The notes under the pieces were generated by a model. That model ran no database searches and was not told where the DNA came from. It worked only from the letters and a program-made list of their open reading frames with translations. Of a stretch of 64,000 bases of DNA, positions 24,590 through 33,535 are shown piece after piece (position 1 is the stretch's first letter; every line of letters starts with the position of its first letter). The position numbers and the translations under genes are program-made. Location of the stretch: the NCBI RefSeq assembly GCF_003014555.1, contig NZ_PYGE01000020.1:1-64000 (forward strand), written 5' to 3'. This stretch comes from Haloactinopolyspora alba (GTDB taxonomy: Bacteria > Actinomycetota > Actinomycetes > Jiangellales > Jiangellaceae).

Positions 24590-25693
24590 ATGTCGGAGGT
24601 CAAGCATGGCCTTGAAGGTGTCGTAGCGTTCGAGACGCAGATCGCCGAACCCGACAAAGAAGGCGGTGCGCTGCGATATCGCGGTGTGGACATCGATGAC
24701 CTCGTCGGCCGGGTGCCGTTCGAGAACGTCTGGGGGCTGCTGGTCGACGGCCGGTTCAGCCCGGGCCTGCCGCCCGCCGAACCCTTCCCGCTGCCCGTGC
24801 ACTCCGGCGACGTCCGGGTCGACGTCCAGAGCGCGCTCGCCATGCTCGCCCCCGCCTGGGGTCTTCAGCCGCTGCTTGACACCACCGATGACGACGCTCG
24901 CGACCAGCTGGCCCGCACCGCGGTCATGGGCCTGTCGTTCGTGGCGCAGTCGGCTCGCGGATCCGGTCTGCCGATGGTCCCCGAGCACGAGGTGGACAAG
25001 GCCGAGTCCGTCGTCGAACGGTTCATGATCCGCTGGCGCGGCGACCCGGACCCGAGGCACGTCAAGGCCGTCGACGCGTACCTGACCTCCGCCGCCGAGC
25101 ACGGCATGAACGCCTCCACGTTCACCGGACGTGTCGTGGCGTCCACCGGCGCCGACGTCGCGGCCTCGTTGTCCGCAGCGGTCGGCGCCATGAGCGGCCC
25201 CCTGCACGGCGGCGCGCCGTCGCGGGTGCTCGCGATGATCGAGGAGATCGAGCGCACCGGCGACGCGGCGGCGTACGTCAAGCGCATGCTCGACAGCGGC
25301 GAACGGCTGATGGGTTTCGGTCACCGGGTCTACCGCGCCGAGGATCCGCGGGCGCGCACCCTGCGCCGGGTGGCCCGCGAGCTCGACGCCCCTCGCTACG
25401 AGGTGGCCGAGGCTTTCGAGAAGGCCGCGCTGGCCGAGCTCGCCGAGCGCAAGCCGGACCGGGTGCTGGCCACGAACGTCGAGTTCTGGGCGGCCATCGT
25501 GCTGGACTTCGCCGAAGTGCCCGCCTCGATGTTCACCTCGATGTTCACGTGTGCGCGCACCGCGGGGTGGAGCGCGCACATCCTCGAGCAGAAGAAGACC
25601 GGGCGGCTGGTGCGACCGTCCGCGATGTACGCCGGCCCGGCGCCGCGCACCCCCGACACGGTGGCCGGCTGGCAGCCGCAGTGGGCGGCCTGA
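24590..25693 (+). CDS. Citrate synthase, second actinobacterial type
   Basis: A 367-residue citrate synthase lacking the N-terminal extension of the large type. Catalytic residues are H in AEHGMNAST, H in MGFGHRVYRAEDPRA and an acidic residue that is Glu in NVEFWAAIV where most citrate synthases have Asp (NVDFY). As far as I remember, Glu is normal in this actinobacterial subgroup, together with MFTSMFTCARTAGWSAHI and ILEQKKTGRLVRPSA. It condenses oxaloacetate and acetyl-CoA. The start at ATG 24590 is set by the conserved VKHGLEGVVAFETQIAEPD. The 243 bp between it and pdxH contain the small palindrome CCAAC-CA-GTTGG near 24495. Confidence 0.92.
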   Translation: MSEVKHGLEGVVAFETQIAEPDKEGGALRYRGVDIDDLVGRVPFENVWGLLVDGRFSPGLPPAEPFPLPVHSGDVRVDVQSALAMLAPAWGLQPLLDTTDDDARDQLARTAVMGLSFVAQSARGSGLPMVPEHEVDKAESVVERFMIRWRGDPDPRHVKAVDAYLTSAAEHGMNASTFTGRVVASTGADVAASLSAAVGAMSGPLHGGAPSRVLAMIEEIERTGDAAAYVKRMLDSGERLMGFGHRVYRAEDPRARTLRRVARELDAPRYEVAEAFEKAALAELAERKPDRVLATNVEFWAAIVLDFAEVPASMFTSMFTCARTAGWSAHILEQKKTGRLVRPSAMYAGPAPRTPDTVAGWQPQWAA

Positions 25694-25802
25694 GCGCCGT
25701 CCGTGAGCTGGGCGGGGGCGGCACCGCCCGCCCCTGCCTTCGCGCCGCCGCCGTGGATGCGGCACAATGACGGGACCTGACAGTGTCGTCACATGCCCTT
25801 AA

Positions 25803-26963
<1,161 letters not shown>

Positions 26964-26984
26964 CCCGGACAACCACCACGGACA

Positions 26985-27031
26985 CGACAACGCCCGGCCG
27001 CGATTCGATTCAGCGGCCGGGCGCGTTGTCG
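26985..27031 (+). terminator. Long GC-rich terminator hairpin after serC
   Basis: CGACAACGCCCGGCCGC pairs with GCGGCCGGGCGCGTTGTCG (one bulged base) around the loop GATTCGATTCA. No U-run. A second smaller stem, GGTTCCG/CGGAACC, follows at 27031-27052. Confidence 0.8.
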
Positions 27032-27166
27032 GTTCCGGCTGAAAGCGGAACCTCATTCCCCCGTCGTGTTTCCGGTCTCCAGATTAGAAGCGCGGAACGG
27101 GCCGTGGGAATCATCCGTTCGGCCCCTCTGCGAGATCCGCGCGGCCTACCCGGGTGAATTGTTCCG

Positions 27167-28372
27167 TCATTTCATACGGGTATCGAGTTCTTGTCGCAAT
27201 CGCGGGACCAACGCCGGTTCGACGTTCCATTCGTCGGTCATCCGGCGGTATTCGGCGATGGTCGCGGGATCGGGCGCTCCGCCGGTGCGCACGGCCCGCA
27301 GCAACGTGTTTCGCGGGGTATGCGCGGAATCGACGAACTCGATGACCTCGACCCGGTACCCGAGGATCCGCAGGACCGTCGCCCGGAACGCGTCGGTCAG
27401 CACGTCCGCGAACCGCTCCCGCAGAATGCCGTGCCGGGCGAGCAGGCCGTACGGCTGCGGCCACGACGTCGCCCGTCCGATGCGGCGCTGCAGGTCGTGA
27501 TGGCAGCACGGCGCGGCCAGGATCACCGGCGCGTCCCAGCGCACCGCACGCGCCAGCGCGTCGTCGGTGGCGGTGTCGCAGGCGTGCAGCGCGAACACGA
27601 CGTGCGGGCGCTGGTCGAGCTCGACGCTCGCGATGGGCTCGCGGACGAACGCCATCGTCGACGACCACCCGAGCCGTTCGGCCAATTCCTCGTTGCGCGT
27701 CCGTGACTGCTCCTTGACATCCACGCCGGTGACGTTGATCTTCAAGTCAGGTTGCCGGTCAAGCCACGCGTGCGCGCCGAAGGTCAGGTACGCGTTGCCG
27801 CAGCCGAGATCGGTCACCCGTAACGGTGCGGATCCGGCCTCCTCGTGGGCCCGGTCGAGCACCGGAGCGAACGCGCGGAGAAATTCGTCGACCTGCCGGT
27901 ACTTGGCGGACCGGCTCGGCTTGACCCGGCCGTCGGGGCCGCTGATGCCGACCTCGGCGAGGAACGGGTCGTCCGGCTCGAGCATCCGCGCCTTGCGCCG
28001 ATCGTGGCTGCGGTCGACGCCGCCGGTGCGACCCGCGCGGTGCACCTGCGCGTCGCCCTTCTTGGTCACCCGCAGCTGGATCTCCTCGTCCGTCGTGTCG
28101 ATGTGCCAGTTGCCGTAGGGCTCGGCGAGGACCTCGTCCACCGCGGCGCCCGCCTCGTCCGCGGCGACGTTGCGGGTGAAGCTCTGCTGCTCGTCGTAGG
28201 TGACGACCTGGAGCCGGCGGCCGGCACGCAGGTCGACCCACCGCAGCTCGGTCCGGCGGAACCGGGGGGTAGCCGAACGCCGCCGTCCGGACGCGACCGC
28301 GCGGACCAGGCGGTCGGCGTCGAGCAGGCTCGCGCGTAGGCTGTCCAGGGCGGTCGGGAGGTTCTGGGGCAC
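27167..28372 (-). CDS. SAM-dependent methyltransferase (Methyltransf_32 type)
   Basis: A 401-residue protein. Its N-terminal half (1-170) is an actinobacterial extension with RRTELRWVDLRAGRRLQV and RMLEPDDPFLAEVGISG; the C-terminal half is a class I methyltransferase: RVTDLGCGNAYLTFGAHAWL (motif I), VTGVDVKEQS (end of strand 2), VVFALHACDTATDDALARAV and VILAAPCCHHDLQ. This pattern belongs to the family that also contains eukaryotic GSTCD-like and METTL25-like methyltransferases; the substrate, perhaps RNA or ribosomal, is unknown. The start is GTG 28372 by conservation. It is convergent with serC across two hairpins. Confidence 0.85.
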   Translation of the reverse strand: MPQNLPTALDSLRASLLDADRLVRAVASGRRRSATPRFRRTELRWVDLRAGRRLQVVTYDEQQSFTRNVAADEAGAAVDEVLAEPYGNWHIDTTDEEIQLRVTKKGDAQVHRAGRTGGVDRSHDRRKARMLEPDDPFLAEVGISGPDGRVKPSRSAKYRQVDEFLRAFAPVLDRAHEEAGSAPLRVTDLGCGNAYLTFGAHAWLDRQPDLKINVTGVDVKEQSRTRNEELAERLGWSSTMAFVREPIASVELDQRPHVVFALHACDTATDDALARAVRWDAPVILAAPCCHHDLQRRIGRATSWPQPYGLLARHGILRERFADVLTDAFRATVLRILGYRVEVIEFVDSAHTPRNTLLRAVRTGGAPDPATIAEYRRMTDEWNVEPALVPRLRQELDTRMK

Positions 28373-28447
28373 CCGGCCATTGTCGCTCGTGCCGGTCTCG
28401 CTGCGGAACGGGCCGGGTGCGACGACGACGGAGGAAGCGAGGCGAGG

Positions 28448-28531
28448 TTGCGCCCGAAGACGACGCGTCAACTGGTGACGGCGGCACTGGTGGTCATGGT
28501 CATCATCGTTGCGCTGGCGGCGGTGTGGTGA
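28448..28531 (+). CDS. Possible 27-residue single-membrane-helix protein
   Basis: A TTG at 28448 opens a 27-codon frame: a basic start (MRPKTTRQ) followed by a strongly hydrophobic stretch (VTAALVVMVIIVALAAVW) long enough to span the membrane. GAGGCGAGG lies directly upstream. The stop overlaps the end of thpR on the other strand by 29 bp. Start codon and ribosome-binding site are weak, so this may be chance. Confidence 0.3.
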   Translation: MRPKTTRQLVTAALVVMVIIVALAAVW

Positions 28532-29072
28532 CGTCGCCCAGCGGGAACCGCCCGACGACGTCGTAGCGCGGCCCGGCGCCGGGCTCGGTGTCCAGATCGG
28601 AACGGACCAGCGCCACCTCGGTGACCGTCCAGGCCGGCCCCTGATAGCCCGCCAGCTGCTCGACGTACCATCGCAGGTCACGTGGCCGCCGCGACCGTGC
28701 CAGCGTCACGTGCGGGCGGAACTTCGAGTCGTCCGGCGGGACACCGACGCGTCGCCCCACGGCGCGCATCGACTGCGCGCACCGGCGCACCGCCGCGACG
28801 TCACCCTGCACGCCGGCCCACAGCACCGCCTTGCCGAACCGTCCGGCACCGGCCAGTGTCAGCTCGACCGCCGGGTGTCTGCGCGCGGCCCGGGCCACCC
28901 GCGCCGTGACGTCGTCCAGGACGCTGTCCGGCAGTTCGCCGTAGAACGCGAGCGTGACGTGCCAGGCGTCGGTGCCCGCCCAGCGCAGGACGTCGTCGCG
29001 CAACGGCTCCACCGCCGCCGCCAGGTGCTCGACGGCGGCGCGCGGCGGCAGCAGCGCGACGAACAGCCTCAT
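28503..29072 (-). CDS. thpR: RNA 2',3'-cyclic phosphodiesterase (2H family, LigT/ThpR)
   Basis: A 189-residue 2H phosphoesterase with both catalytic H-x-T-x motifs: WHVTLAFYGEL (about residues 37-47) and RPHVTLARSRR (about 124-134). ThpR hydrolyses 2',3'-cyclic phosphates on RNA ends and can ligate 2'-5' ends in vitro. The N-terminus MRLFVALLPP is typical, so ATG 29072 is the start; no Shine-Dalgarno precedes it. Its ATG overlaps the TGA of a 33-codon ORF (ATGA), which itself overlaps the cupin stop, so translation is probably by reinitiation from upstream genes. Confidence 0.9.
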   Translation of the reverse strand: MRLFVALLPPRAAVEHLAAAVEPLRDDVLRWAGTDAWHVTLAFYGELPDSVLDDVTARVARAARRHPAVELTLAGAGRFGKAVLWAGVQGDVAAVRRCAQSMRAVGRRVGVPPDDSKFRPHVTLARSRRPRDLRWYVEQLAGYQGPAWTVTEVALVRSDLDTEPGAGPRYDVVGRFPLGDVTTPPPAQR

Positions 29073-29170
29073 TGCGTCGCCAGGGGCAGCTCGACGTAAC
29101 GCTCGTAGCTGTGCCGCATGGCGTTCACTGTCGCATGCAGTGACTCTCGCGGGCACGCCCGTCGGGTCAT
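29069..29170 (-). CDS. 33-residue ORF wedged between cupin and thpR by ATGA overlaps
   Basis: ATG 29170 overlaps the TGA of the cupin gene and its own TGA overlaps the ATG of thpR, both as four-base ATGA junctions. It begins MTRRACPRESLHATV and ends RYVELPLATQ, basic in the first half, without a recognisable domain, signal or membrane segment. Removing it would uncouple thpR, which has no ribosome-binding site of its own. Two exact overlaps in one short frame argue that it is translated, either for its product or to carry ribosomes across the gap. Confidence 0.55.
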   Translation of the reverse strand: MTRRACPRESLHATVNAMRHSYERYVELPLATQ

Positions 29171-29544
29171 GCCGTCCAGGGCGGCACGCCGCGATCGGTA
29201 CCGTCGGGCAGGCTCGCCCGGGCCTCCGGCGCACCGGCGACGATCATCGTGGCGCGTTCGCCGTCGGCCGCCGCGATCCGGCGGAGCACGCCGCCGGCGA
29301 CCACCGCGGTGTCGCCCACCTCCAGTATCGTGACCGAACCGCCGACCTCGACCGTGGCCGCTCCGCTGATCACGGTCAGCACCTGTTCGGCGTCCATCTC
29401 GTGCTGCGGACCGGACTGTCCGTGTTCCATGTCGACGCGCCACACCGGCCACGGCGCGCCGCCCTGGGTCGGCGAGGCCAGCGTGGTCATGACGGCGTTC
29501 GGGGTCTCGGTGCGGCGGCCATCCGCCTGGCGGATCACGGGCAC
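29167..29544 (-). CDS. Cupin-domain protein
   Basis: A 125-residue single cupin: TPNAVMTTLASPTQGGAP, WRVDMEHGQSGPQHEMDAEQVLTVISG (cupin motif 1 region, with H and E but not the full G-x5-H-x-H), TVEVGGSVTILEVGDTAVVAGGVLRRI (motif 2, in which the usual histidine is replaced by Arg), so metal binding may be weak. The start is GTG 29544. It is the first gene of the cupin / 33-aa ORF / thpR unit and is divergent from a MarR-type regulator, with the dyad at 29571-29585 between them, so the regulator probably controls it. Confidence 0.78.
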   Translation of the reverse strand: MPVIRQADGRRTETPNAVMTTLASPTQGGAPWPVWRVDMEHGQSGPQHEMDAEQVLTVISGAATVEVGGSVTILEVGDTAVVAGGVLRRIAAADGERATMIVAGAPEARASLPDGTDRGVPPWTA

Positions 29545-29570
29545 GGTGCGGCTCCTCGCTCGATACGATA

Positions 29571-29585
29571 GACAATGTAGTTGTC
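29571..29585. promoter_or_regulatory. Candidate operator GACAA-N5-TTGTC between cupin and marR
   Basis: Perfect 5-5-5 inverted repeat in the 125-bp divergent region. It lies inside a leftward promoter candidate (TTGGAC, 17-bp spacer, TATCGA, ending near 29561), so binding would block the cupin operon. Confidence 0.5.
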
Positions 29586-29669
29586 CAAATACAGTGAACC
29601 AGGTTGTCTTTTATGTAAACGCAGACCCAGGGTTTCGAGCTGCCGCTGCGGCTCTTCCTCGGCTTCCGC

Positions 29670-30083
29670 GTGCTCGTCGACGCCCTGCACACCGAACTGG
29701 CGCGCCAGGGCCATCCCGACGCCCGCCCGATGCACGGCTTCGCCCTCCAGGCCCTGGGCCCGGACGGCGCCACGGCCGCTGAGCTGGGCCGACGGCTCGG
29801 CGTGTCGAAACAGGCGGCGGGAAAGACCGTCGACGCCCTCGAACGGCTCGGCTACCTCGAGCGTGTCACCGATGCGCACGACGCCCGGCGCAGAGTCGCA
29901 CGCCGGACCGAGCGAGGCGTCGACCTCCTACGACGCTCGGCCCGGATCTTCGACGAGCTCCGCGCCGACTGGGCACGCACGATCGGCCCCGGCCGGCTGG
30001 ACGAACTCGAGGACGACCTGCGGCGGGTCACCCCGGCGGACGTGTGGCGCATCGACGTGCCCGGGTGGTTCGGCGCACCGTGA
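29670..30083 (+). CDS. MarR-like winged-helix regulator with an anomalous 5' end
   Basis: A winged-helix regulator: HGFALQALGPDGATAAELGRRL, GVSKQAAGKTVDALERLGYLERV, then DAHDARRRVARRTERGVDLL (the wing). The first usable start is GTG 29670, but coding similarity appears to begin about 17 codons earlier: the in-frame upstream bases read TQTQGFELPLRLFLGFR, which matches the usual N-terminus of this family as I remember it (MxTQGFELPL). At the expected start there is ACG (29619), and just before it ATG TAA (29613-29618). So the gene may begin at ACG, at GTG with a shortened N-terminus, or be damaged. It is divergent from the cupin operon. Confidence 0.7.
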   Translation: MLVDALHTELARQGHPDARPMHGFALQALGPDGATAAELGRRLGVSKQAAGKTVDALERLGYLERVTDAHDARRRVARRTERGVDLLRRSARIFDELRADWARTIGPGRLDELEDDLRRVTPADVWRIDVPGWFGAP

Positions 30084-30103
30084 AGTTCGTGATCGGCCAG
30101 CGA

Positions 30104-31483
30104 TCAGGCGGCCCGTTCGCCCTCGGGAGCGGCGTCAGCACGGCGGTGCCCGGCGGCGCCACCGGCGCCGGCACGCGCGCCCGTGCTGGTTTCGTGGGAT
30201 TCCGCCGTGTCGACCGCCGGTCCGGTCGACGTGGCCACCAGGCGAGGGAACGGCCGCATCCGCGCTCGCACGGCGATGCCGCTGCGTGGCGCCAGCAGAA
30301 CGAACCCGGCGACGGTGCAACCGATGGTCAGCAGCCCGCCACCCAGCAACGACCAGCGCGCGCCGAACTGGTCGGCGACCCAGCCGATGATCGGCGCGCC
30401 CGCGGGCGTACCGCCCATGAGGATCATGATGTACAGCGACAGCACCCGCCCCCGGACGTACGTCGGCACCGTCGTCTGGATGTACGCGTTCGCTGCCGTC
30501 AGCACGGTCATCGCCACCACCCCGATGGGCACCAGCGACGCCGCGAACAGCAGGTAGGTCGGCATCGTCCCGGCCAGCACCTCCAACGCGCCGAACACGA
30601 CCGCGCCGCCGACGATCAGCCGCCGCCGTGGCACCCGCCGCCGCGCCGCGATCAGTGCGCCGGACAGCGTGCCGATGGCCATGATCGAGCCCAGGACGCC
30701 GTACTCGTGCGGGCCCTTGTCGTAGATCTCGGTGGCCATCAACGCCATCGTCATCTGGAAGTTCATCCCGAACGTGCCGACGCCGAACATCACGACGAGC
30801 ACCATCACGAGGTCCGGTCGCGAGCGGATGTAGGCCACGCCCTCGCGCAGCCGCGACAGCGCACCGGGCTGATCGTCGTCGGACGTCGCTGCCGCCACCG
30901 CGATGGTCCGCAACACGATCAGCGCGATGATCGGTGACGCGAACGACACGCCGTTGATGACGAACACCCAGCCGGTGCCGACGAGCGCGATCAGACCACC
31001 AGCCACCGCCGGACCGATCAGGCGCGCGGCATTGAACGAGGCGCTGTTCAGCGCGATCGCGTTGGTCAGGTCGTCCGGACCGACCAGCTCGGACACGAAC
31101 GCCTGGCGCGCAGGGTTGTCCAGCGCCGTCCCGACGCCGAGCAGAAACGCCAGCACGTAGACGTGCCAGATCTCGGCCAGCCCGGTCAGGGCGAGCACGC
31201 CAAGGGCCAGGCCCACCGCGCCCATGAACGCGTTGGTGAAGACCAGCAGCTTCCGTTTCGGCAGCTTGTCGGCGAGCAGCCCGCCGAACGGCGCCACCAG
31301 CAGGAACGGCAGGAACTGCAGCCCGGTCGTAATGCCGACGGCCTGGCCGCCGCCGTGCAGCACCTCGAGGACGAGCCAGTCCTGCGCGACCCGCTGCATC
31401 CACGTCCCCACGTTGGAGACGAACATGCCGGACCAGTAGAGCCGGAAGTCGCGATGTCGGAGGGAGTGGAACGTAGGGCTCAC
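30104..31483 (-). CDS. MFS transporter, EntS/MFS_3-like exporter
   Basis: A 459-residue membrane protein with about twelve helices, beginning FHSLRHRDFRLYWSGMFVSNVGTWMQRVAQDWLV split over the first helix, typical of the MFS_3 (enterobactin exporter-like) group, and LPKRKLLVFTN after helix 3, FVSELVGPDDLTNAIALNS and RLIGPAVAGGL in the middle. It probably exports a small toxic or siderophore-like compound. The GTG start (31483) overlaps the TGA of the marR gene by 4 bp, so regulator and pump are one operon and are co-induced. The C-terminal 45 residues are hydrophilic and Ala/Gly-rich. Confidence 0.88.
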   Translation of the reverse strand: MSPTFHSLRHRDFRLYWSGMFVSNVGTWMQRVAQDWLVLEVLHGGGQAVGITTGLQFLPFLLVAPFGGLLADKLPKRKLLVFTNAFMGAVGLALGVLALTGLAEIWHVYVLAFLLGVGTALDNPARQAFVSELVGPDDLTNAIALNSASFNAARLIGPAVAGGLIALVGTGWVFVINGVSFASPIIALIVLRTIAVAAATSDDDQPGALSRLREGVAYIRSRPDLVMVLVVMFGVGTFGMNFQMTMALMATEIYDKGPHEYGVLGSIMAIGTLSGALIAARRRVPRRRLIVGGAVVFGALEVLAGTMPTYLLFAASLVPIGVVAMTVLTAANAYIQTTVPTYVRGRVLSLYIMILMGGTPAGAPIIGWVADQFGARWSLLGGGLLTIGCTVAGFVLLAPRSGIAVRARMRPFPRLVATSTGPAVDTAESHETSTGARAGAGGAAGHRRADAAPEGERAA

Positions 31484-31950
31484 GAGCGAGCCAGCTTCTC
31501 GAGCACGGGGAGCACCGCGCGGAGCTTCTCGCGCTCGTCTGGGGTGAGCTCACGCAGGCGGTACGTCAGCCAGGCGTCGCGGCGCCGCCGGTCGGCCGCG
31601 GTACGGCTGAGCCCGGCCTCGGTGATGCGGACGACGGCCAGCCGCCGGTCGACCGGGTGCGGTTCACGCACGGCGAGTCCGAGCGTCTCGAGTGCCGACA
31701 CCGTGCGGGTCATGGACGGCGGCCGCACCCGCTCGTACGCGGCGAGCTCGCCGACGGGCATGGGCCCGTGCCGTTCGAGGATGCCGAGCGCCGAGAGCTG
31801 GTTGAGCGTCAGCGACTCGTCCTCGCGCTCGTTGCGGATACGCCGGTTGAGACGGCCGACGGCGATGCGCAGTGAACTGGCGAGCCCGGCCTGGGTACGC
31901 GGGCGATCAGTGCCGGAGGACGGGTGGAGAGGTGGGTTCTCAGTTGACAC
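31480..31950 (-). CDS. MarR family transcriptional regulator
   Basis: A 156-residue MarR protein: LRIAVGRLNRRIRNEREDES, LTLNQLSALGILERHGPMPVGELA, RVRPPSMTRTVSALETLGLAVREP (HTH), HPVDRRLAVVRITEAG (wing with the D-x-R motif) and a C-terminal helix LPVLEKLARS. GTG 31950 lies about 8 bases after TAGGCT, a plausible -10, so the mRNA may be leaderless. The inverted repeat TTAGCC-N14-GGCTAA overlaps this promoter. It probably represses itself and the downstream MFS exporter gene, releasing on ligand binding. Confidence 0.9.
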   Translation of the reverse strand: MSTENPPLHPSSGTDRPRTQAGLASSLRIAVGRLNRRIRNEREDESLTLNQLSALGILERHGPMPVGELAAYERVRPPSMTRTVSALETLGLAVREPHPVDRRLAVVRITEAGLSRTAADRRRRDAWLTYRLRELTPDEREKLRAVLPVLEKLARS

Positions 31951-31955
31951 TGTCG

Positions 31956-31981
31956 TTAGCCTAGCTCGTTACCCTGGCTAA
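31956..31981. promoter_or_regulatory. Candidate MarR operator TTAGCC-N14-GGCTAA
   Basis: Perfect 6-bp arms around the predicted leaderless promoter of the marR-MFS operon. Two related copies of (G)GTAACGA/GGCTAACGA can also be seen reading leftwards through it. Confidence 0.5.
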
Positions 31982-32031
31982 GTGCCAGTCGCGTCGGTTC
32001 ACCACGGTGCTGGCAAAGGCAGCGTGCCGCC

Positions 32032-32101
32032 GACTTCGATACCGCCAGCGGCGCCGAGCGGCCGGAATCAGGCTCGCCGTGCGACCGGCGGTATCGAAGT
32101 C
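32032..32101. repeat. 15-bp perfect inverted repeat with 40-bp spacer
   Basis: GACTTCGATACCGCC at 32032-32046 and its complement at 32087-32101, in the gap between marR and the DUF2530 gene. No U-run follows, and it is 78 bp beyond the DUF2530 stop. It could be a terminator-like hairpin or the relic of a small element. Confidence 0.7.
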
Positions 32102-32178
32102 CCGGCAGACCTGGCCGAGCGGGCAGTGCCGGCGACTCCGGCAGCCCTGGCAACGCCGGCGTTCGAAACAGCCTCCGG

Positions 32179-33372
32179 TCAGGCGCTGTCGGAACGGCGT
32201 GCGCGCCGTCCCCGGTACTGCCGCCCGCCACCGGCGGTGGTCTCGTCGGACTCGTCCGTCACGTCCTCGGGGCGACGGGCCCGGCGGCTGCCGAGGGTGG
32301 TGTCGAGCAGTGGCTCGTCGTCGTCCACGACGCCGGTGTCCTCCGGCGCGGCCGTCGGCTCCGGCGCAGGCTCCGGCTGGGGCGTGGGCGTCGGCTCGGG
32401 CGCACGGGTCGACTCCGCCGCGGCGGTCGGCCCCGCCGACGCCGCCGGGGTGTCGGACCCGTCCGCGGCCACCTGGTCTCGCCCGGAACGGGATCCGCCA
32501 CGCGAGCCGTCAGTGCCGGAGTCGCCGGGCTGTTGACCCATCAGGTCGTCGAACGCGCGCCACTCTGCCGTGGCGGCACCACCCGCGGGCCACGACGGCC
32601 GCGAACCGCGAGCCGACGGCTGCCCGGCCGGTTGACCGGGTTCCGGCCGCTGCCGAGGCGGTTGCTGCTCGGGCGACCGGTCCGGCCGCTGCTGGGACGC
32701 CTGGTCCGGCTGCTGCTGGGACGACTGGTCCGGTTGCTGGTCGAGCCGTCGTCCGGCGTCCGTGTCCTGCCGCGACACCGGTTCCAGCCCGGCGCCGGTG
32801 TCGATCGGGCGCGTCACGGCGTTCGGGCTGCTCTGCTGCATCGACGGTGGCATGGCCGACGGACCGTCGTCCTGCGCGTCGTGGACCTGCACCGGTCGAT
32901 CGTCGTCCTCCGGGACGTCGGCGGCCTCGGCAGCGTCAGCGTCCCCCGCATGATCGGCGTCCTCCGCGTGATCCGCGGCTTCGGCGTCCTCGAGAGCCTC
33001 CTGGATCGCGTCGCGACGCTTCCGTGTGTACTCGAGCCCCAGCAGGCCGAGACCGACACCCGCGAGGCACGCCCACAGCCACCACCCGCGTCCCTCGGCC
33101 TCGAGCGTGTCGGCGCGCAGCGCGAGCAGCACGAACGCCACGGCCCACAGCACGGTCAGCACGGCGACGGTGCGTACCCCGTCCACGTCGACCGGCTGAA
33201 CGTCGACATCCGAGCCCGCGTCTGCAGGGTCCGCGTCGGCACCGGGCGACCCTGCGTCGGCACCGTCGGCACGGGGCGGATCCGCATCGGCCGGAGCCGT
33301 CCGGTGCACGGGCGCCTCGACCGCCCGGTCCTGCCCGGACGTGTCGCGCGAACGCCGTCGCCCCTTCGCCAT
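32179..33372 (-). CDS. DUF2530-like membrane protein with a long disordered C-terminus
   Basis: A 397-residue protein. After a 60-residue Asp/Ala/Pro-rich start come two membrane helices (VRTVAVLTVLWAVAFVLLAL and WWLWACLAGVGLGLLGLEYT) followed by RKRRDAIQEA, a pattern that matches actinobacterial DUF2530. The remaining 280 residues are low-complexity: acidic, then Gln/Pro-rich (QQPDQSSQQQPDQASQQRP), then Thr/Pro-rich, ending RRARRSDSA. The function is unknown. Typical DUF2530 proteins are under 100 residues, so the tail is an addition. ATG 33372; divergent from the purine permease gene. Confidence 0.7.
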   Translation of the reverse strand: MAKGRRRSRDTSGQDRAVEAPVHRTAPADADPPRADGADAGSPGADADPADAGSDVDVQPVDVDGVRTVAVLTVLWAVAFVLLALRADTLEAEGRGWWLWACLAGVGLGLLGLEYTRKRRDAIQEALEDAEAADHAEDADHAGDADAAEAADVPEDDDRPVQVHDAQDDGPSAMPPSMQQSSPNAVTRPIDTGAGLEPVSRQDTDAGRRLDQQPDQSSQQQPDQASQQRPDRSPEQQPPRQRPEPGQPAGQPSARGSRPSWPAGGAATAEWRAFDDLMGQQPGDSGTDGSRGGSRSGRDQVAADGSDTPAASAGPTAAAESTRAPEPTPTPQPEPAPEPTAAPEDTGVVDDDEPLLDTTLGSRRARRPEDVTDESDETTAGGGRQYRGRRARRSDSA

Positions 33373-33535
33373 GAGGCCAGGCTAGTCCTGACCGCTGTGG
33401 CCGGGCGAACCCATCACGATCATCGTCACAAGATCGCCACGGACGCGGCGGGCACCCTCGTCACACGGCTGACACCCGCTGTCTGGCATTCTCACGCAGT
33501 CAGCCGAGGTACGACCGCATCGACCGGAGGGCCGC

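Noticed and set aside
24590-25693. Citrate synthase with Glu in place of the catalytic Asp as a damaged enzyme
   Set aside because: As far as I recall, NVEFWAA is the normal sequence in this actinobacterial subgroup.
27031-27052. GGTTCCG/CGGAACC stem as an independent regulatory element
   Set aside because: It directly follows the serC terminator in a convergent gap; a simple auxiliary terminator stem is enough to explain it.
33373-33535. A purine riboswitch before the nucleobase permease
   Set aside because: I could not find the three-helix core or conserved loop bases in the 163-bp leader.
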